Origin: Azospirillum humicireducens
Lineage (GTDB): Bacteria; Pseudomonadota; Alphaproteobacteria; Azospirillales; Azospirillaceae
Assembly (NCBI RefSeq): GCF_001639105.2
Contig: NZ_CP028902.1
Location: 308,150 to 372,149 of the forward strand
Reading direction: 5' to 3'
Length of the DNA stretch: 64,000 bases
How positions within the stretch are numbered: position 1 is the first letter of the stretch; every line of letters begins with the position of its first letter. The translations under genes were made by a program, and so were the position numbers. This document shows positions 44,609 through 54,316 of the stretch, one piece after another. The notes under the pieces are model-generated. The model was given only the letters and a program-made list of their open reading frames with translations, did not search any database and was not told where the DNA came from.

Positions 44609-45840
44609 TGTCCATGGTCTCCAGCGTCACAGCGCCCGCCCGGGCGCCGAGCCACGGCTGGCGCATGCTCGGCATTCTCAGCGCGCTGATGGGCTTCGCC
44701 TCCATCTCGACCGACCTCTACCTGCCCGCCATGCCGGCGATCGGACAGGCGCTCGGCGCCGATACCGGCATGGTCGAGCTGACCGTGTCGGGGTATCTGA
44801 TCGGCTTCAGCCTGGGGCAACTGCTTTGGGGACCGATCAGCGACCGCATCGGCCGTCGCCTGCCGGTGGCGGTCGGATTGGTGCTGTTCGCCATCGGATC
44901 AGCCGGCTGCGCCATGGCGGGCGGCGCCGGGGCGTTGATCGGCTGGCGCATCGTGCAGGCCATGGGCGCCTGTGCCGGCGTGGTGCTGGCTCGGGCGATG
45001 GTCCGCGACCTCTATGAGGGCCATCGCGCCGCCCAGATGCTGTCGACGCTGATGACGGTGATGGCGGTGGCCCCCCTGCTTGGGCCGATCGTCGGCGGAC
45101 AGATTCTCGCCGTCGCCGGTTGGCGGGCGATCTTCTGGGTGCTGGTCGGCGTCGGTTTCATCACGCTCGCCGCCCTGTTCACCCTGCCCGAGACGCTGCC
45201 GGCCGAGCGCCGCAACCGCGAACCGCTCGGCCGGGCGTTGCTGCGTTACGGCGATCTCATCCGGCAGCGCCGGCTGCTCGGTTACGCCGGGGCGGGCGGG
45301 TTCTTCTACGGCGGCATGTTCGCCTACATCGCCGGCACGCCCTTCGCCTACGTCACCTACCACCATGTCCCGCCGCAGATGTACGGCCTGCTGTTCGGGG
45401 CCGGCATCGTCGGCATCATGGCCACCAACACCGTCAACGCGCGGCTGGTGCGGCGGCTGGGCAGCGACCGGCTGCTGCGCGGCGGGGCCGGCATGGCAGC
45501 ACTCGCCGGACTGGTGCTGGCGGCGGCGGCCTGGACCGGCTGGGGCGGACTCTGGGGACTGGCGGTGCCGCTGTTCCTGTTCGCCTCGGCAACCGGCTTC
45601 ATCGTCGCCAACTCCATCGCCGGCGCGATGGCGGGCTACCCCGAACGGGCCGGCGCCGTGTCCGCGCTGATCGGAGCGGTCCATTACGGCAGCGGCATCG
45701 TCAGTTCGGCCCTGGTCGGGGAGTTCGCGGACGGCACGCCCTGGCCGATGGGCTGGGTCATCGCCTTCACCGGGATCGGCAGCCTGCTGTGCGCCCGGCT
45801 GCTCGTTCCCTCCACACGCGCCACTGCGAGGACATCATGA
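44608..45840 (+). CDS. MFS drug-resistance transporter, Bcr/CflA family
   Basis: 410 residues, 12 membrane helices. GFASISTDLYLPAMPAIGQA in TM1 and GQLLWGPISDRIGRRLPVAV (motif A) are diagnostic for Bcr/CflA exporters; motif C appears as GPIVGGQILAVAGWR. Exports drugs or metabolites with proton exchange. The ATG is joined to the upstream SDR stop, and the TGA overlaps the next gene (ATGA), so expression depends on the remnant gene before it. Confidence 0.92.
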   Translation: MSMVSSVTAPARAPSHGWRMLGILSALMGFASISTDLYLPAMPAIGQALGADTGMVELTVSGYLIGFSLGQLLWGPISDRIGRRLPVAVGLVLFAIGSAGCAMAGGAGALIGWRIVQAMGACAGVVLARAMVRDLYEGHRAAQMLSTLMTVMAVAPLLGPIVGGQILAVAGWRAIFWVLVGVGFITLAALFTLPETLPAERRNREPLGRALLRYGDLIRQRRLLGYAGAGGFFYGGMFAYIAGTPFAYVTYHHVPPQMYGLLFGAGIVGIMATNTVNARLVRRLGSDRLLRGGAGMAALAGLVLAAAAWTGWGGLWGLAVPLFLFASATGFIVANSIAGAMAGYPERAGAVSALIGAVHYGSGIVSSALVGEFADGTPWPMGWVIAFTGIGSLLCARLLVPSTRATARTS

Positions 45841-46685
45841 AGACGGTGCTGAATCGCCGTGGGGTGCTGGCCTCGGCGGCATCCGTTGCCGTGCTGCTCG
45901 GAACCTCGAAGTGCGCCCTTGCCCGGAATGCCGTGGACACCATCACCAACGGCATCGGCATGGAGTTTCGGCTGATCCCGGCCGGCAGCTTCCTCATGGG
46001 ATCGCCCGACAGCGACCGCGAGGCCCGAGACTTCGAAAAGCCTCAGCACAGGGTCACCATCAGCCGGCCCTTCTACCTCGCCCGCCATGAGGTGACGCAG
46101 GCGCAATGGGAAGCGGTGATGGGCTCGAACCCCTACACGCTCGACCGCTCCAATCCCTATTACGGCCTGCCCGGCATGGCGGAACGGATCACACGTCCCG
46201 ACCACCCGGCCACGGTGTCCTGGAATGACGCGCAACGATTCATCGCCCGCCTCAACGAGCGGGAAGGCGGCAACCGCTACCGCCTGCCAACCGAGGCGGA
46301 GTGGGAATATGCAGCCCGCGCCGGAACGACCACGGCCTATTCCTTCGGCGACAACGCGGTGGAGTTGGGCCGCTACGCCTGGTACGGCGAGGATTTCGCC
46401 ACGGGTGGGACGCATCCCGTCGGGCGCAAGGCGCCGAACCCCTGGGGCCTCTACGACATCCACGGCAATGCCTGGGAATGGGTGCGGGACTGGTACGACC
46501 CGGCCTACTACGCCAACAGTCCGGCAACCGATCCGCAAGGGCCGGAACAGGGGGGCGAACGCGTCGTGCGCGGCGGCAGCTGGCACACCACGGCGACGAG
46601 CTGGCGGACGGCCTTCCGACGCAGCTACGTCCCCGACTACCGCGGCATCAGCATCGGCTTCCGCCTGCTGAGGACGGCGGAATAG
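45837..46685 (+). CDS. SUMF1/formylglycine-enzyme-fold protein with export signal
   Basis: 282 residues. Leader MKTVLNRRGVLASAASVAVL has twin Arg and a hydrophobic core, suggesting Tat export. The rest is an FGE-sulfatase domain: FRLIPAGSFLMGSPDSDREA, YRLPTEAEWEYAARAG, GLYDIHGNAWEWVRDWY and GGERVVRGGSW. The Cys pair that makes formylglycine is not seen; the only Cys lies in the leader. So it is more likely a binding or structural relative (as in many operon-associated family members) than a sulfatase activator. Coupled to the MFS gene; terminator hairpin 14 bases downstream. Confidence 0.85.
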   Translation: MKTVLNRRGVLASAASVAVLLGTSKCALARNAVDTITNGIGMEFRLIPAGSFLMGSPDSDREARDFEKPQHRVTISRPFYLARHEVTQAQWEAVMGSNPYTLDRSNPYYGLPGMAERITRPDHPATVSWNDAQRFIARLNEREGGNRYRLPTEAEWEYAARAGTTTAYSFGDNAVELGRYAWYGEDFATGGTHPVGRKAPNPWGLYDIHGNAWEWVRDWYDPAYYANSPATDPQGPEQGGERVVRGGSWHTTATSWRTAFRRSYVPDYRGISIGFRLLRTAE

Positions 46686-46699
46686 CCCTCCGAACACCC

Positions 46700-46739
46700 A
46701 GAGTCTGTCAGATGCTTACTGAAGCATCTGACAGACTCT
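46700..46739 (+). terminator. Strong terminator hairpin; also stem 1 of a dispersed double-hairpin element
   Basis: AGAGTCTGTCAGATGCTT (46700-46717) pairs perfectly over 18 bp with 46722-46739 around an ACTG loop, and TTTTGATTTTTC follows at 46744. This is a classic intrinsic terminator for the operon ending at 46685. The same layout with changed but still paired bases occurs on the minus strand at 55450-55354. Confidence 0.85.
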
Positions 46740-46755
46740 AGCCTTTTGATTTTTC

Positions 46756-46798
46756 GTGCGATTCACGCTTCAGACGCTTCCGTCCGAAGCGATCGCAC
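46756..46798 (+). promoter_or_regulatory. Stem 2 of double-hairpin element, in the leader of the NAD(P)-binding gene
   Basis: GTGCGAT (46756-46762) pairs with ATCGCAC (46792-46798), and inside it CGCTTC (46766-46771) pairs with GAAGCG (46786-46791). It ends 4 bases before the ribosome site GGAG at 46803, so if transcribed it could influence translation of the next gene. Confidence 0.6.
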
Positions 46799-46811
46799 TC
46801 TAGGAGACATC

Positions 46812-47645
46812 ATGTCAACGCTTCCCCTGACCGTGCTTGTCGTCGGCGCGACCGGCAGCATCGGGCGCCTCGTCGTCGAGGAGGCAATTCAGCAGGGCCA
46901 CGCCGTGCGCGCCCTGGTGCGCGATCCAGCCAGAGCATGTCGGCTTCCGGCGCAAGCGCAGATCGTCATTGGAGATGTCACCCGACCCGAAACGCTGTCC
47001 GCCGCCATGGACGGCATCGATGCCGTCGTGTTCACCCTCGGCTCGGACGGCGCCGGCAAAGCGGGAGCGGAGAGCGTCGATTACGGCGGCGTGCGCAACG
47101 TCCTTCGCGCGCTCGGGCGGCGGCAGGCGCGCCTTGCGCTGATGACCTCGATCGGGGTCACCAACCGCACGGGCGCCTATAACCGCGCGACCGAGGCCCA
47201 TGATTGGAAACGCCGCTCCGAACGGCTTGTCCGCGCCACCGGGTTGCCATACACAATCGTCCGGCCCGGCTGGTTCGACTGCAACGGTCCGGACGAGCAC
47301 CGTCTCGTGCTGCTACAGGGTGACACACGCCGGGCCGGCGCCCCCAGCGACGGCGTCATCGCCCGGCGCCAGATCGCCGAGATGCTGGTCCGCAGCCTCA
47401 CATCCGACCAGGCGGTGCGGAAGACCTTCGAACTCGTCGCCGCCCGCGGCCTTGCCCAGGACGACGTCGACAGCTTGTTCGCCGCTCTCGACGCCGACCC
47501 GTCATGCGCGCTGGACGGCGTTCACGATACGGCGAACATGCCGTTGGCCGAGGAACCGCGGCGGGTGCGTGACGACCTGGATGCGGTCCTCGCCCGCCAG
47601 CCCATCACTTCGGAGCCAGATCGCCGAACCAATAGGCTGCCGTGA
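46812..47645 (+). CDS. NAD(P)H-binding (NmrA/atypical SDR) oxidoreductase
   Basis: 277 residues from ATG 46812 with TAGGAGA at 46801-46807. Rossmann start TVLVVGATGSIGRLVVEEAI, then GDVTRPETLSAAMDGIDAVV and YTIVRPGWF, all typical of NAD(P)-binding atypical SDRs of the YwnB/NmrA type. No complete Tyr-x-x-x-Lys pair is evident, so catalysis is uncertain; redox sensing is possible. The 3' end overlaps the convergent SDR gene by 41 bases. Confidence 0.87.
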   Translation: MSTLPLTVLVVGATGSIGRLVVEEAIQQGHAVRALVRDPARACRLPAQAQIVIGDVTRPETLSAAMDGIDAVVFTLGSDGAGKAGAESVDYGGVRNVLRALGRRQARLALMTSIGVTNRTGAYNRATEAHDWKRRSERLVRATGLPYTIVRPGWFDCNGPDEHRLVLLQGDTRRAGAPSDGVIARRQIAEMLVRSLTSDQAVRKTFELVAARGLAQDDVDSLFAALDADPSCALDGVHDTANMPLAEEPRRVRDDLDAVLARQPITSEPDRRTNRLP

Positions 47646-48432
47646 CGCCGCCATCCAACAGGAAGTCGCTGCCGGTGATGAACGCGCCGTCGGCTCCCAT
47701 GAGGAGCGCGCCGACGGTTCCCACCTCATCCGGGGTTCCGGCCCGCCCGGCCGCCGAGAGCTCGATCATGTGCCGGTAGCCGGGGCCGCGCGGTCCCTCC
47801 AGCTCATCCTTGGCCAACGGCGTGATGATGATTCCCGGGCTGATCGTGTTGACCCGCGCGCCCCGCTTCCCCCAGCGAACAGCCTCCGCCATCACCCGCA
47901 GGGAGTTCCCCCGCTTCGAGATCTGATAGGCGTGGAGGGGATCCTTCACCTGATCGGGCTGCAGCATCGGCAGGGCGAGCAGTTCCTCGGTGGGCGTCGT
48001 CGCAAGGGCCTTGTTCTGCTCGGCCGTGAGCGGGGGCAGGCGGTGACCCGACTGCGACGCGATCACGACAGCGGAGCCGCCGCGCGCGATGACGTTGCCG
48101 AATTCCTCCAGCACCAGCGCGGTGCCGTAGAGATCGACCTTGAGAATGGTTTCCGGCTTGGCTTGCGTCGGGGACACTCCGGCGGCATGGATGACGCCGA
48201 AGACCTCGCCGCGGGCGGAGGCCGTCCCGACCAGCGCCTGAACCGACGAGCGCGACGACACGTCGACCGTCGCGGCGCTGACGTCGAAGCCGGCCTCGCT
48301 CAGTGTTTTTGCCGCGGCATCGGCATTTTCCTGACGCAGGTCGGCAAGCAGAACATGCTTGCCGGCACCGACCCGGCGTGCGATCGCCTGGCCGATTGAA
48401 CCGGCTCCGATCAAAACGATTACCTGTGGCAT
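47605..48432 (-). CDS. Short-chain dehydrogenase/reductase (module A)
   Basis: 275 residues from ATG 48432. Rossmann motif VIVLIGAGSIGQAIARRVG, HAAGVSPTQ in the NNAG place, catalytic Tyr/Lys in AYQISKRGN, and RVNTISPGIIITPLA after them; the C-terminus FITGSDFLLDGGVTAAYWFG is the usual SDR closing. Close paralogue of the SDR at 51625 (module B), including the unusual substrate-loop LLALPMLQPDQV. Co-oriented with the cupin gene 44 bases upstream and divergent from the LysR at 48993. Confidence 0.92.
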   Translation of the reverse strand: MPQVIVLIGAGSIGQAIARRVGAGKHVLLADLRQENADAAAKTLSEAGFDVSAATVDVSSRSSVQALVGTASARGEVFGVIHAAGVSPTQAKPETILKVDLYGTALVLEEFGNVIARGGSAVVIASQSGHRLPPLTAEQNKALATTPTEELLALPMLQPDQVKDPLHAYQISKRGNSLRVMAEAVRWGKRGARVNTISPGIIITPLAKDELEGPRGPGYRHMIELSAAGRAGTPDEVGTVGALLMGADGAFITGSDFLLDGGVTAAYWFGDLAPK

Positions 48433-48476
48433 GACGATCCTCCGTCTCCTTGTGTTTGGGTGTGTCGTGCGGCCCT

Positions 48477-48866
48477 TCAGCCGCCGTACTGCGCGTCGGT
48501 CACCGGTTCGAGCCAGTCGACCACCTTGCCGTCCTTCATCTCGGCGATGGCGATGTGCGTCATCGCGCAATGCGGTGCGGCGCCATGCCAGTGCTTCTCA
48601 CCGGGCTCGATCCAGACGATGTCGCCAGGGCGGATTTCCTCGACCGGGCCGCCTTCCCGCTGCACGCGGCCAAGCCCGGATGTGACGAGAAGGGTCTGCC
48701 CGAGCGGGTGCGTATGCCATGTGGTGCGCGCACCTGGCTCGAAAGTGACGGTGGCGCCGCTCAGCGTGCCGTTGCCGCTGAACGGCGCATCAATCCGGAC
48801 GGTGCCGGTGAAATACTCACCGGGGCCTCTCACCGAGGCTTCCGCCCCGCTGCGCCTGATGTTCAT
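48477..48866 (-). CDS. Cupin-domain protein
   Basis: 129 residues from ATG 48866, which lies 6 bases after GGAGG (48873-48877); ATG 48872 directly abuts it. A single cupin barrel: motif 1 [19 protein letters not shown] with two metal-type His, motif 2 [17 protein letters not shown]. Likely a metal-binding enzyme or ligand-binding protein of the (R)-mandelonitrile lyase/quercetinase-like small cupins; reaction unknown. First gene of a two-gene operon with the SDR, divergent from LysR. Confidence 0.88.
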   Translation of the reverse strand: MNIRRSGAEASVRGPGEYFTGTVRIDAPFSGNGTLSGATVTFEPGARTTWHTHPLGQTLLVTSGLGRVQREGGPVEEIRPGDIVWIEPGEKHWHGAAPHCAMTHIAIAEMKDGKVVDWLEPVTDAQYGG

Positions 48867-48948
48867 TCTCATCCTCCACACCGTTGGTGCCGGCGCCCAT
48901 TCAGGACGCCGACTGCGGCAAGCAAATTAGCGGGGAGGCACTCCAGAG

Positions 48949-48958
48949 ATTAGGTGCT
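48949..48958. promoter_or_regulatory. Shared operator-like motif, module A
   Basis: ATTAGGTGCT starts 44 bases before the LysR ATG at 48993, inside the 126-base divergent cupin/LysR region. The same motif (ATTAGATGCT) is 44 bases before the other LysR at 52618. Likely autoregulator binding site. Confidence 0.6.
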
Positions 48959-48992
48959 ATGAATCACATGCGGTCATATCCGGGGTTCATGA

Positions 48993-49886
48993 ATGCAGCG
49001 TGAAGAGCTGGTCGACCTCAACGCCTTCCTCACGGTTGCCGAGGAGCAGAGCTTCACCCGCGCCGCCGCGCGGCTGGGCACCTCCCAATCGACGCTGAGC
49101 CACACGATCCGCCGCCTGGAAACCCGCATCGGCGTCCGCCTGCTGACCCGCACCACCCGGAGCGTCGCGCCGACCGAGGCGGGCGAGCGGCTGCTCGCCA
49201 CCCTGCGGCCGGCCTTGAACAGCATCGGCGCCCAGCTCGCATCCCTGACCGAACTGCGTGACAGGCCAGCCGGGACGATCCGCATCACGGCAGGAGAGCA
49301 TGCAGCCAATACCGTCCTGTGGCCGGTGCTTGAGCGGCTGCTTCCCGATTATCCGGATATCCACGTTGAACTGAGCCTCGACTCCGCACTGGCCGATATC
49401 GTTACGGAGCGCTTCGACGCCGGCGTCCGCCTGGGCGAAGCACTCGCCAAGGACATGATTGCCACCCGAATCGGCCCGGACCTGCGCATGGCCGTTGTCG
49501 GCGCGCCCGCCTATTTCAGGACGCGCCGGGTTCCACGCACGCCGTCCGACCTGGCCGATCACCAGTGCATCAATCTGCGTCACCAGAGTTCAGGAGCCCT
49601 CTATGCCTGGGAGCTGGAAAAGGATGGCCGCGAGTTGCGGGTGCGCGTCGAGGGGCAACTGGCCTTCAACAACGTGCCTTTGATCGTCCGCGCCGCCACC
49701 GCGGGGTTCGGACTCGGCTTCGTCATGGAGGACCATGTCAGGGCGCATCTCGCCGACGGCCGTCTGGTCCGGGTTCTGGAGGACTGGTGCCCGCCGTTCC
49801 CCGGCTATCACCTGTACTACCCGAGCCGGCGCCAACCGTCGGCCGCCTTCGCCGTGCTGTTGGAAGCGTTGCGCTACCGCGGGTGA
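48993..49886 (+). CDS. LysR-family regulator (module A)
   Basis: 297 residues. HTH: AFLTVAEEQSFTRAAARLG then TSQSTLSHTIRRLETRIGVR, LLTRTTRSVAPTEAG. Effector domain of the DhcR/YafC type (FDAGVRLGEALAKDMIATRI, GPDLRMAVVGAPAYF, WCPPFPGYHLYYPSRRQ). About two-thirds of residues match the LysR at 52618 by eye. Divergent from the cupin-SDR operon, which it probably controls. Confidence 0.93.
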   Translation: MQREELVDLNAFLTVAEEQSFTRAAARLGTSQSTLSHTIRRLETRIGVRLLTRTTRSVAPTEAGERLLATLRPALNSIGAQLASLTELRDRPAGTIRITAGEHAANTVLWPVLERLLPDYPDIHVELSLDSALADIVTERFDAGVRLGEALAKDMIATRIGPDLRMAVVGAPAYFRTRRVPRTPSDLADHQCINLRHQSSGALYAWELEKDGRELRVRVEGQLAFNNVPLIVRAATAGFGLGFVMEDHVRAHLADGRLVRVLEDWCPPFPGYHLYYPSRRQPSAAFAVLLEALRYRG

Positions 49887-49907
49887 GGCATCCCGCGGCG
49901 CCGGGTA

Positions 49908-50504
49908 TCACGGCGCCTTGTGAATCCCCAGGCTGCCACGGCTTTCCAGACCAGGCGTCATCGCCAGTTTGACCACGAGATCCGCCACGCTGCTGCGCGA
50001 CACGGTCGCCGCGGCGTTCCGGAACGGCTCGCCCTTCCTCGTGGTCCCGTAGGCGATGTCGTCCCGGTCGTTCAGCCAGGCCGGCCGCAAGATCGTGTAG
50101 TCGAGCCCCGAGGATTCGATGACGCGGGCCGCGTTGCGGTAGGAATCGAGGACGCTTCCATAACGCTCTCCCGGCACCTCGTCGTAAATCCCCATCGAGC
50201 TGATGAAGATCAGGCGCTGGACGCCGACGGCATTCATGGCCGACAAGATGCGGCTTACCTGCTGCTCCAGCGCTCCCGAGAGGTTGGCGTAGACGACATC
50301 CTGCCCAGCCATGGCGGCCTCGAGTGTCGCGGTCTCCAGAACGTCGCCTTCGATGACCGTGACCCGATCGGCCGGAGCGGTCTCCGTCAGGCGATGGGCG
50401 TTGCGCAGGTAAAGCGTGAGCTGCGCGTCGGTCCGCGCGAGGAACAGGCGTATGGCAACGCGCGCGATCTGCCCGTTGGCGCCTAGGATCAGGATCTTGG
50501 TCAT
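49908..50504 (-). CDS. NAD(P)H-binding atypical SDR
   Basis: 198 residues. MTKILILGANGQIARVAIRL is a Rossmann phosphate loop, followed by GDVLETATLEAAMAGQDVVY and LIFISSMGIYDEV, DYTILRPAWLND. Family: NmrA/YwnB-like NAD(P)-binding proteins. Last gene of a minus-strand run behind the broken aldo/keto reductase (70 bases) and the SDR at 51625. Converges on the LysR gene (21 bases). Confidence 0.87.
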   Translation of the reverse strand: MTKILILGANGQIARVAIRLFLARTDAQLTLYLRNAHRLTETAPADRVTVIEGDVLETATLEAAMAGQDVVYANLSGALEQQVSRILSAMNAVGVQRLIFISSMGIYDEVPGERYGSVLDSYRNAARVIESSGLDYTILRPAWLNDRDDIAYGTTRKGEPFRNAAATVSRSSVADLVVKLAMTPGLESRGSLGIHKAP

Positions 50505-50574
50505 GGAAGCAATCCAATGGATTCAGAGCGTCAGGAGCCGATGGTGGTCGCCAGGATCGTTCCACCCCTGTGCT

Positions 50575-51624
<1,050 letters not shown>

Positions 51625-52458
51625 TCAGCCCGGAACCGGCAGCTTGCCCGCGCGCATCGCCGCGATCACACCGCCATCGATCAGCAGGTCGCTGCCTGTG
51701 ATGAATCCGGCATCGGGACCGAGCAGATAGGAAGCCGCCACCGCGATCTCTTCGGGCGGCGCCATCCGCTTGGACGGAGAGGCGGCGATCATGGCGCGAT
51801 AGCCGTCGCCGATCTCCGAATTAAGCTCGTGCTGCGCAAGCGGCGTCACGACGATGCCGGGGCTGATCGAGTTGACGCGTGCGCCTCGCGCACCCCAGCT
51901 CATCGCGGCCGCCTGCACACGGAGGTGATTGGCGCGCTTGGCGATCATGTAGCCGACGAGCGAGTTGGGCACGGCATCCCCCTTCAGGAAGGGCAGGCCG
52001 AGCAGCTCATCGGCCGGCGTGAACGCCAGCGCATGCTCCTGATCCCTCGGCAGCGGCGGCATCATGTGCCCCGCCATGCTGGAGATGATGAGACCGGCGC
52101 CGCCAGGGGCGATGACGCGCTCGAACTCCTCGAACACCAGGGCCGATCCGTAAAGGTCGACTTCCAGCACCTTGGCCGGGGGCGCCATGTTGGGCGACAG
52201 GCCGGCGGTGTTGATCACCTGCATGACGCTGCCCAGCGACGCCGCCTTGTCGGCCAGCGCGCGCACCGACTCCCGCAAGGCGACGTCGACAACCTGCGAC
52301 TCGATCGTGTAGCCGGCCGCAGCCATACCGTCCGCCGCGGCGCGCAGCAGTGTCTCGTTGAAGTCCGCGAGCAGCACCCTTTTTCCAAAGCCCTGTCGCC
52401 GGGCGATCGCCAAGCCGATGCCGCCGGTTCCGATCACCACGATAACGTCGTTTGTCAT
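51625..52458 (-). CDS. Short-chain dehydrogenase/reductase (module B)
   Basis: 277 residues from ATG 52458 (GGAGGAG upstream). VIVVIGTGGIGLAIARRQGF forms the cofactor loop, NTAGLSPNMAPPAKVLEVDL follows, catalytic YMIAKRANHLR and SPGIVVTPLAQHEL, closing FITGSDLLIDGGVIAAMRAG. Paralogue of the SDR at 47605. Divergent from LysR at 52618 across 159 bases. Substrate unknown; genes of this pair type reduce xenobiotic or quinone-like carbonyls in some bacteria (inference only). Confidence 0.92.
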   Translation of the reverse strand: MTNDVIVVIGTGGIGLAIARRQGFGKRVLLADFNETLLRAAADGMAAAGYTIESQVVDVALRESVRALADKAASLGSVMQVINTAGLSPNMAPPAKVLEVDLYGSALVFEEFERVIAPGGAGLIISSMAGHMMPPLPRDQEHALAFTPADELLGLPFLKGDAVPNSLVGYMIAKRANHLRVQAAAMSWGARGARVNSISPGIVVTPLAQHELNSEIGDGYRAMIAASPSKRMAPPEEIAVAASYLLGPDAGFITGSDLLIDGGVIAAMRAGKLPVPG

Positions 52459-52573
52459 CTCATATCTCCTCCAACTGCGGGGGCTGTGGAAGCCCCGCGA
52501 GAGCCGGTCGGGAAGCACGAGCGGCTTCGCATCGAACCCGATGGAGACTATGTACGGCGCATTGATCTGCACT

Positions 52574-52583
52574 ATTAGATGCT
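52574..52583. promoter_or_regulatory. Shared operator-like motif, module B
   Basis: ATTAGATGCT, continuing TAAT to give the palindrome ATTA-N6-TAAT (52574-52587), starts 44 bases before the LysR ATG 52618, exactly as the module A copy does. Confidence 0.6.
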
Positions 52584-52617
52584 TAATCATACACGATGTT
52601 ATACTGGGAGCTTATCA

Positions 52618-53517
52618 ATGCGACGTGACGAACTGGGCGATCTGGCGGTCTTCCTCACGGTCGCCGAGGAGTGCAGCTTCACACGAGCGGCGGCGCGGAT
52701 GAATACCTCCCAGTCGGCGATCAGCCAGGTCATCCGCCGGCTGGAAGCCAACATCGGAGTCAAATTGCTGACCCGGACCACGCGAAGCGTCGCCCTGACC
52801 GAAGCCGGCGAGCAACTGGTGGAGACGCTGCGGCCGGCGTTCGAAGACATCGATGCGCGTCTTTCGGCACTGAGCGCCCTGCGCGAGCGACCGTCGGGCA
52901 CGGTCCGCATCACCTCCAGCCGACATGCCGCCGAGACGATCCTTTGGCCTACCGTGTCGCGGCTGCTGCGCGAGTATCCGGACATCACGATCGAATTGTC
53001 GATCGACCCTGCGCTCTCCGACATTGTGGTCGACAGGTTCGATGCGGGGGTCCGGCTCGGCGAGCAAATTGCCAAGGATATGATCGCGGTTCGCATCGGC
53101 CCCGATCTGCGAATGGCGGTGGTATGCGCCCCTTCGTATCTGGCGAACCGCCCCATGCCCAAGACCCCGCACGAACTGACCGAACACCGGTGCATCAACG
53201 TGCGCTTACCAACGAAGGGCGGCCTGTATGCATGGGAGTTCGCGAAGGACGGTCGCGAACTCAATGTCCGGGTCGGAGGCCCGCTGGTGCTCAATGACCT
53301 GAGCATGGTTCTACAGGCCGCCAGCGAGGGCCTCGGCATCGCCTGCGTCATGGCGGATCAGGCCGCGCCCTTCATCGCCGACGGCCGGCTGGTGCGGCTG
53401 CTGGACGACTGGTGCCCGCCCTTCGCCGGCTACCACCTCTATTTTCCGGATCGCCGGCAGCTCCCTCCCGCCTTTTCGCTCCTTGTGGCGGCGCTCCGCC
53501 ACGGCGCCCATCGCTGA
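52618..53517 (+). CDS. LysR-family regulator (module B)
   Basis: 299 residues from ATG 52618, with GGGAG 7 bases upstream; an earlier in-frame ATG (52579) lacks a ribosome site. MRRDELGDLAVFLTVAEECS, FTRAAARMNTSQSAISQVIR and LLTRTTRSVALTEAGEQLVE form the HTH region; the effector domain (FDAGVRLGEQIAKDMIAVRI) closely follows module A. Its 3' end overlaps, on the other strand, leftover reading frame of an RND adaptor remnant. Confidence 0.93.
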   Translation: MRRDELGDLAVFLTVAEECSFTRAAARMNTSQSAISQVIRRLEANIGVKLLTRTTRSVALTEAGEQLVETLRPAFEDIDARLSALSALRERPSGTVRITSSRHAAETILWPTVSRLLREYPDITIELSIDPALSDIVVDRFDAGVRLGEQIAKDMIAVRIGPDLRMAVVCAPSYLANRPMPKTPHELTEHRCINVRLPTKGGLYAWEFAKDGRELNVRVGGPLVLNDLSMVLQAASEGLGIACVMADQAAPFIADGRLVRLLDDWCPPFAGYHLYFPDRRQLPPAFSLLVAALRHGAHR

Positions 53518-53529
53518 ACCCGGATGGCC

Positions 53530-53805
53530 ACGCTGACGAACCCCGGCGTTTGGGTTCAGCTGGGCTGCGATGTTGCCCTGCGGTACCGCCTCTGCTCCCA
53601 TGGCGACCATGCGGGGCTGGACCAGGGTGCTGGGGCGGGCGTGCTGGAGGCCGTTGACGACGACACGGTCCTCCACGGTCAGCCCCCGGGCGACCACACG
53701 TAGCCCGTCGGACAGGGGACCAAGGTCAACCGAACGGTATTCCACCCGGCCATCCGCGTTCACGACAAGGACGAACTTCTTGTCCTGGTCGGTGCCGGTG
53801 AGCAT
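53530..53805 (-). pseudogene. RND efflux adaptor, C-terminal remnant
   Basis: Minus-strand frame reads GTDQDKKFVLVVNADGRVEY, RSVDLGPLSDGLRVVARGLT, VEDRVVVNGLQHARPSTLVQ and AVPQGNIAAQLNPNAG, the typical end of MdtA/MexE-type adaptors. The N-terminal 300 residues and the pump gene are missing. Upstream of TDQDK the match stops abruptly at about 53800. A relic of a deleted efflux operon beside the LysR gene. Confidence 0.75.
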
Positions 53806-53949
53806 ATTCTGCTCGGCTCCGGCGCCCTTTCGGCTTTCGACTGCTGCGGAAAGCGTTATGGTACACGCATTCGCATACGATTAGACGGTCAGTCCCGTAT
53901 GCACTTATACTCCATTTTTACAGGTCGCGTCGCCCGTGCCGTTTCGACA
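53806..53949. other. Spacer between adaptor remnant and HxlR gene
   Basis: 144 bases. AT-richer stretch ATGCACTTATACTCCATTTT at 53899; otherwise nothing recognised. Confidence 0.3.
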
Positions 53950-54306
53950 TCAGGCCGCCGGGCCAGCCGCCGGATTACCGGCTATGCTATCGCGTATCCA
54001 CCGGTCGATTTGATCGACGAGGCGGGCAATCTCCTCCCCGCCCTCCGTCAATTGATATTCGACATGGGGCGGCACCACGTCGAACATGGTACGCAACACC
54101 AAACCGTCGCGTTCCAGTCCACGCAACGTCTGCGTCAACATCTTTTGCGACAGTCCATCGATTCGGCGCAGCAGCGCACCGTTGCGCATTGGCCCGGTCC
54201 GCAGTGCAAGCAACACCAGCATGACCCACTTGTCAGCGAGCCTGGTCAGCAGCGCACGCGCGGGGCAAGCGGCATCGAACGTGTCAGGTGAAAGAATCTG
54301 ATGCAT
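53950..54306 (-). CDS. HxlR-family transcriptional regulator
   Basis: 118 residues. The winged helix reads ARALLTRLADKWVMLVLLAL, GALLRRIDGLSQKMLTQTLR, GLERDGLVLR and PPHVEYQLTEGGEEI, the HxlR signature. Cys 14 in DAACPARAL sits where redox-sensing HxlR proteins (QorR, YodB) carry their reactive Cys. Divergent from the NAD(P)-binding gene at 54393 with a palindrome between, so it probably represses that gene and itself. Confidence 0.92.
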   Translation of the reverse strand: MHQILSPDTFDAACPARALLTRLADKWVMLVLLALRTGPMRNGALLRRIDGLSQKMLTQTLRGLERDGLVLRTMFDVVPPHVEYQLTEGGEEIARLVDQIDRWIRDSIAGNPAAGPAA

Positions 54307-54316
54307 GCCTTAATAG

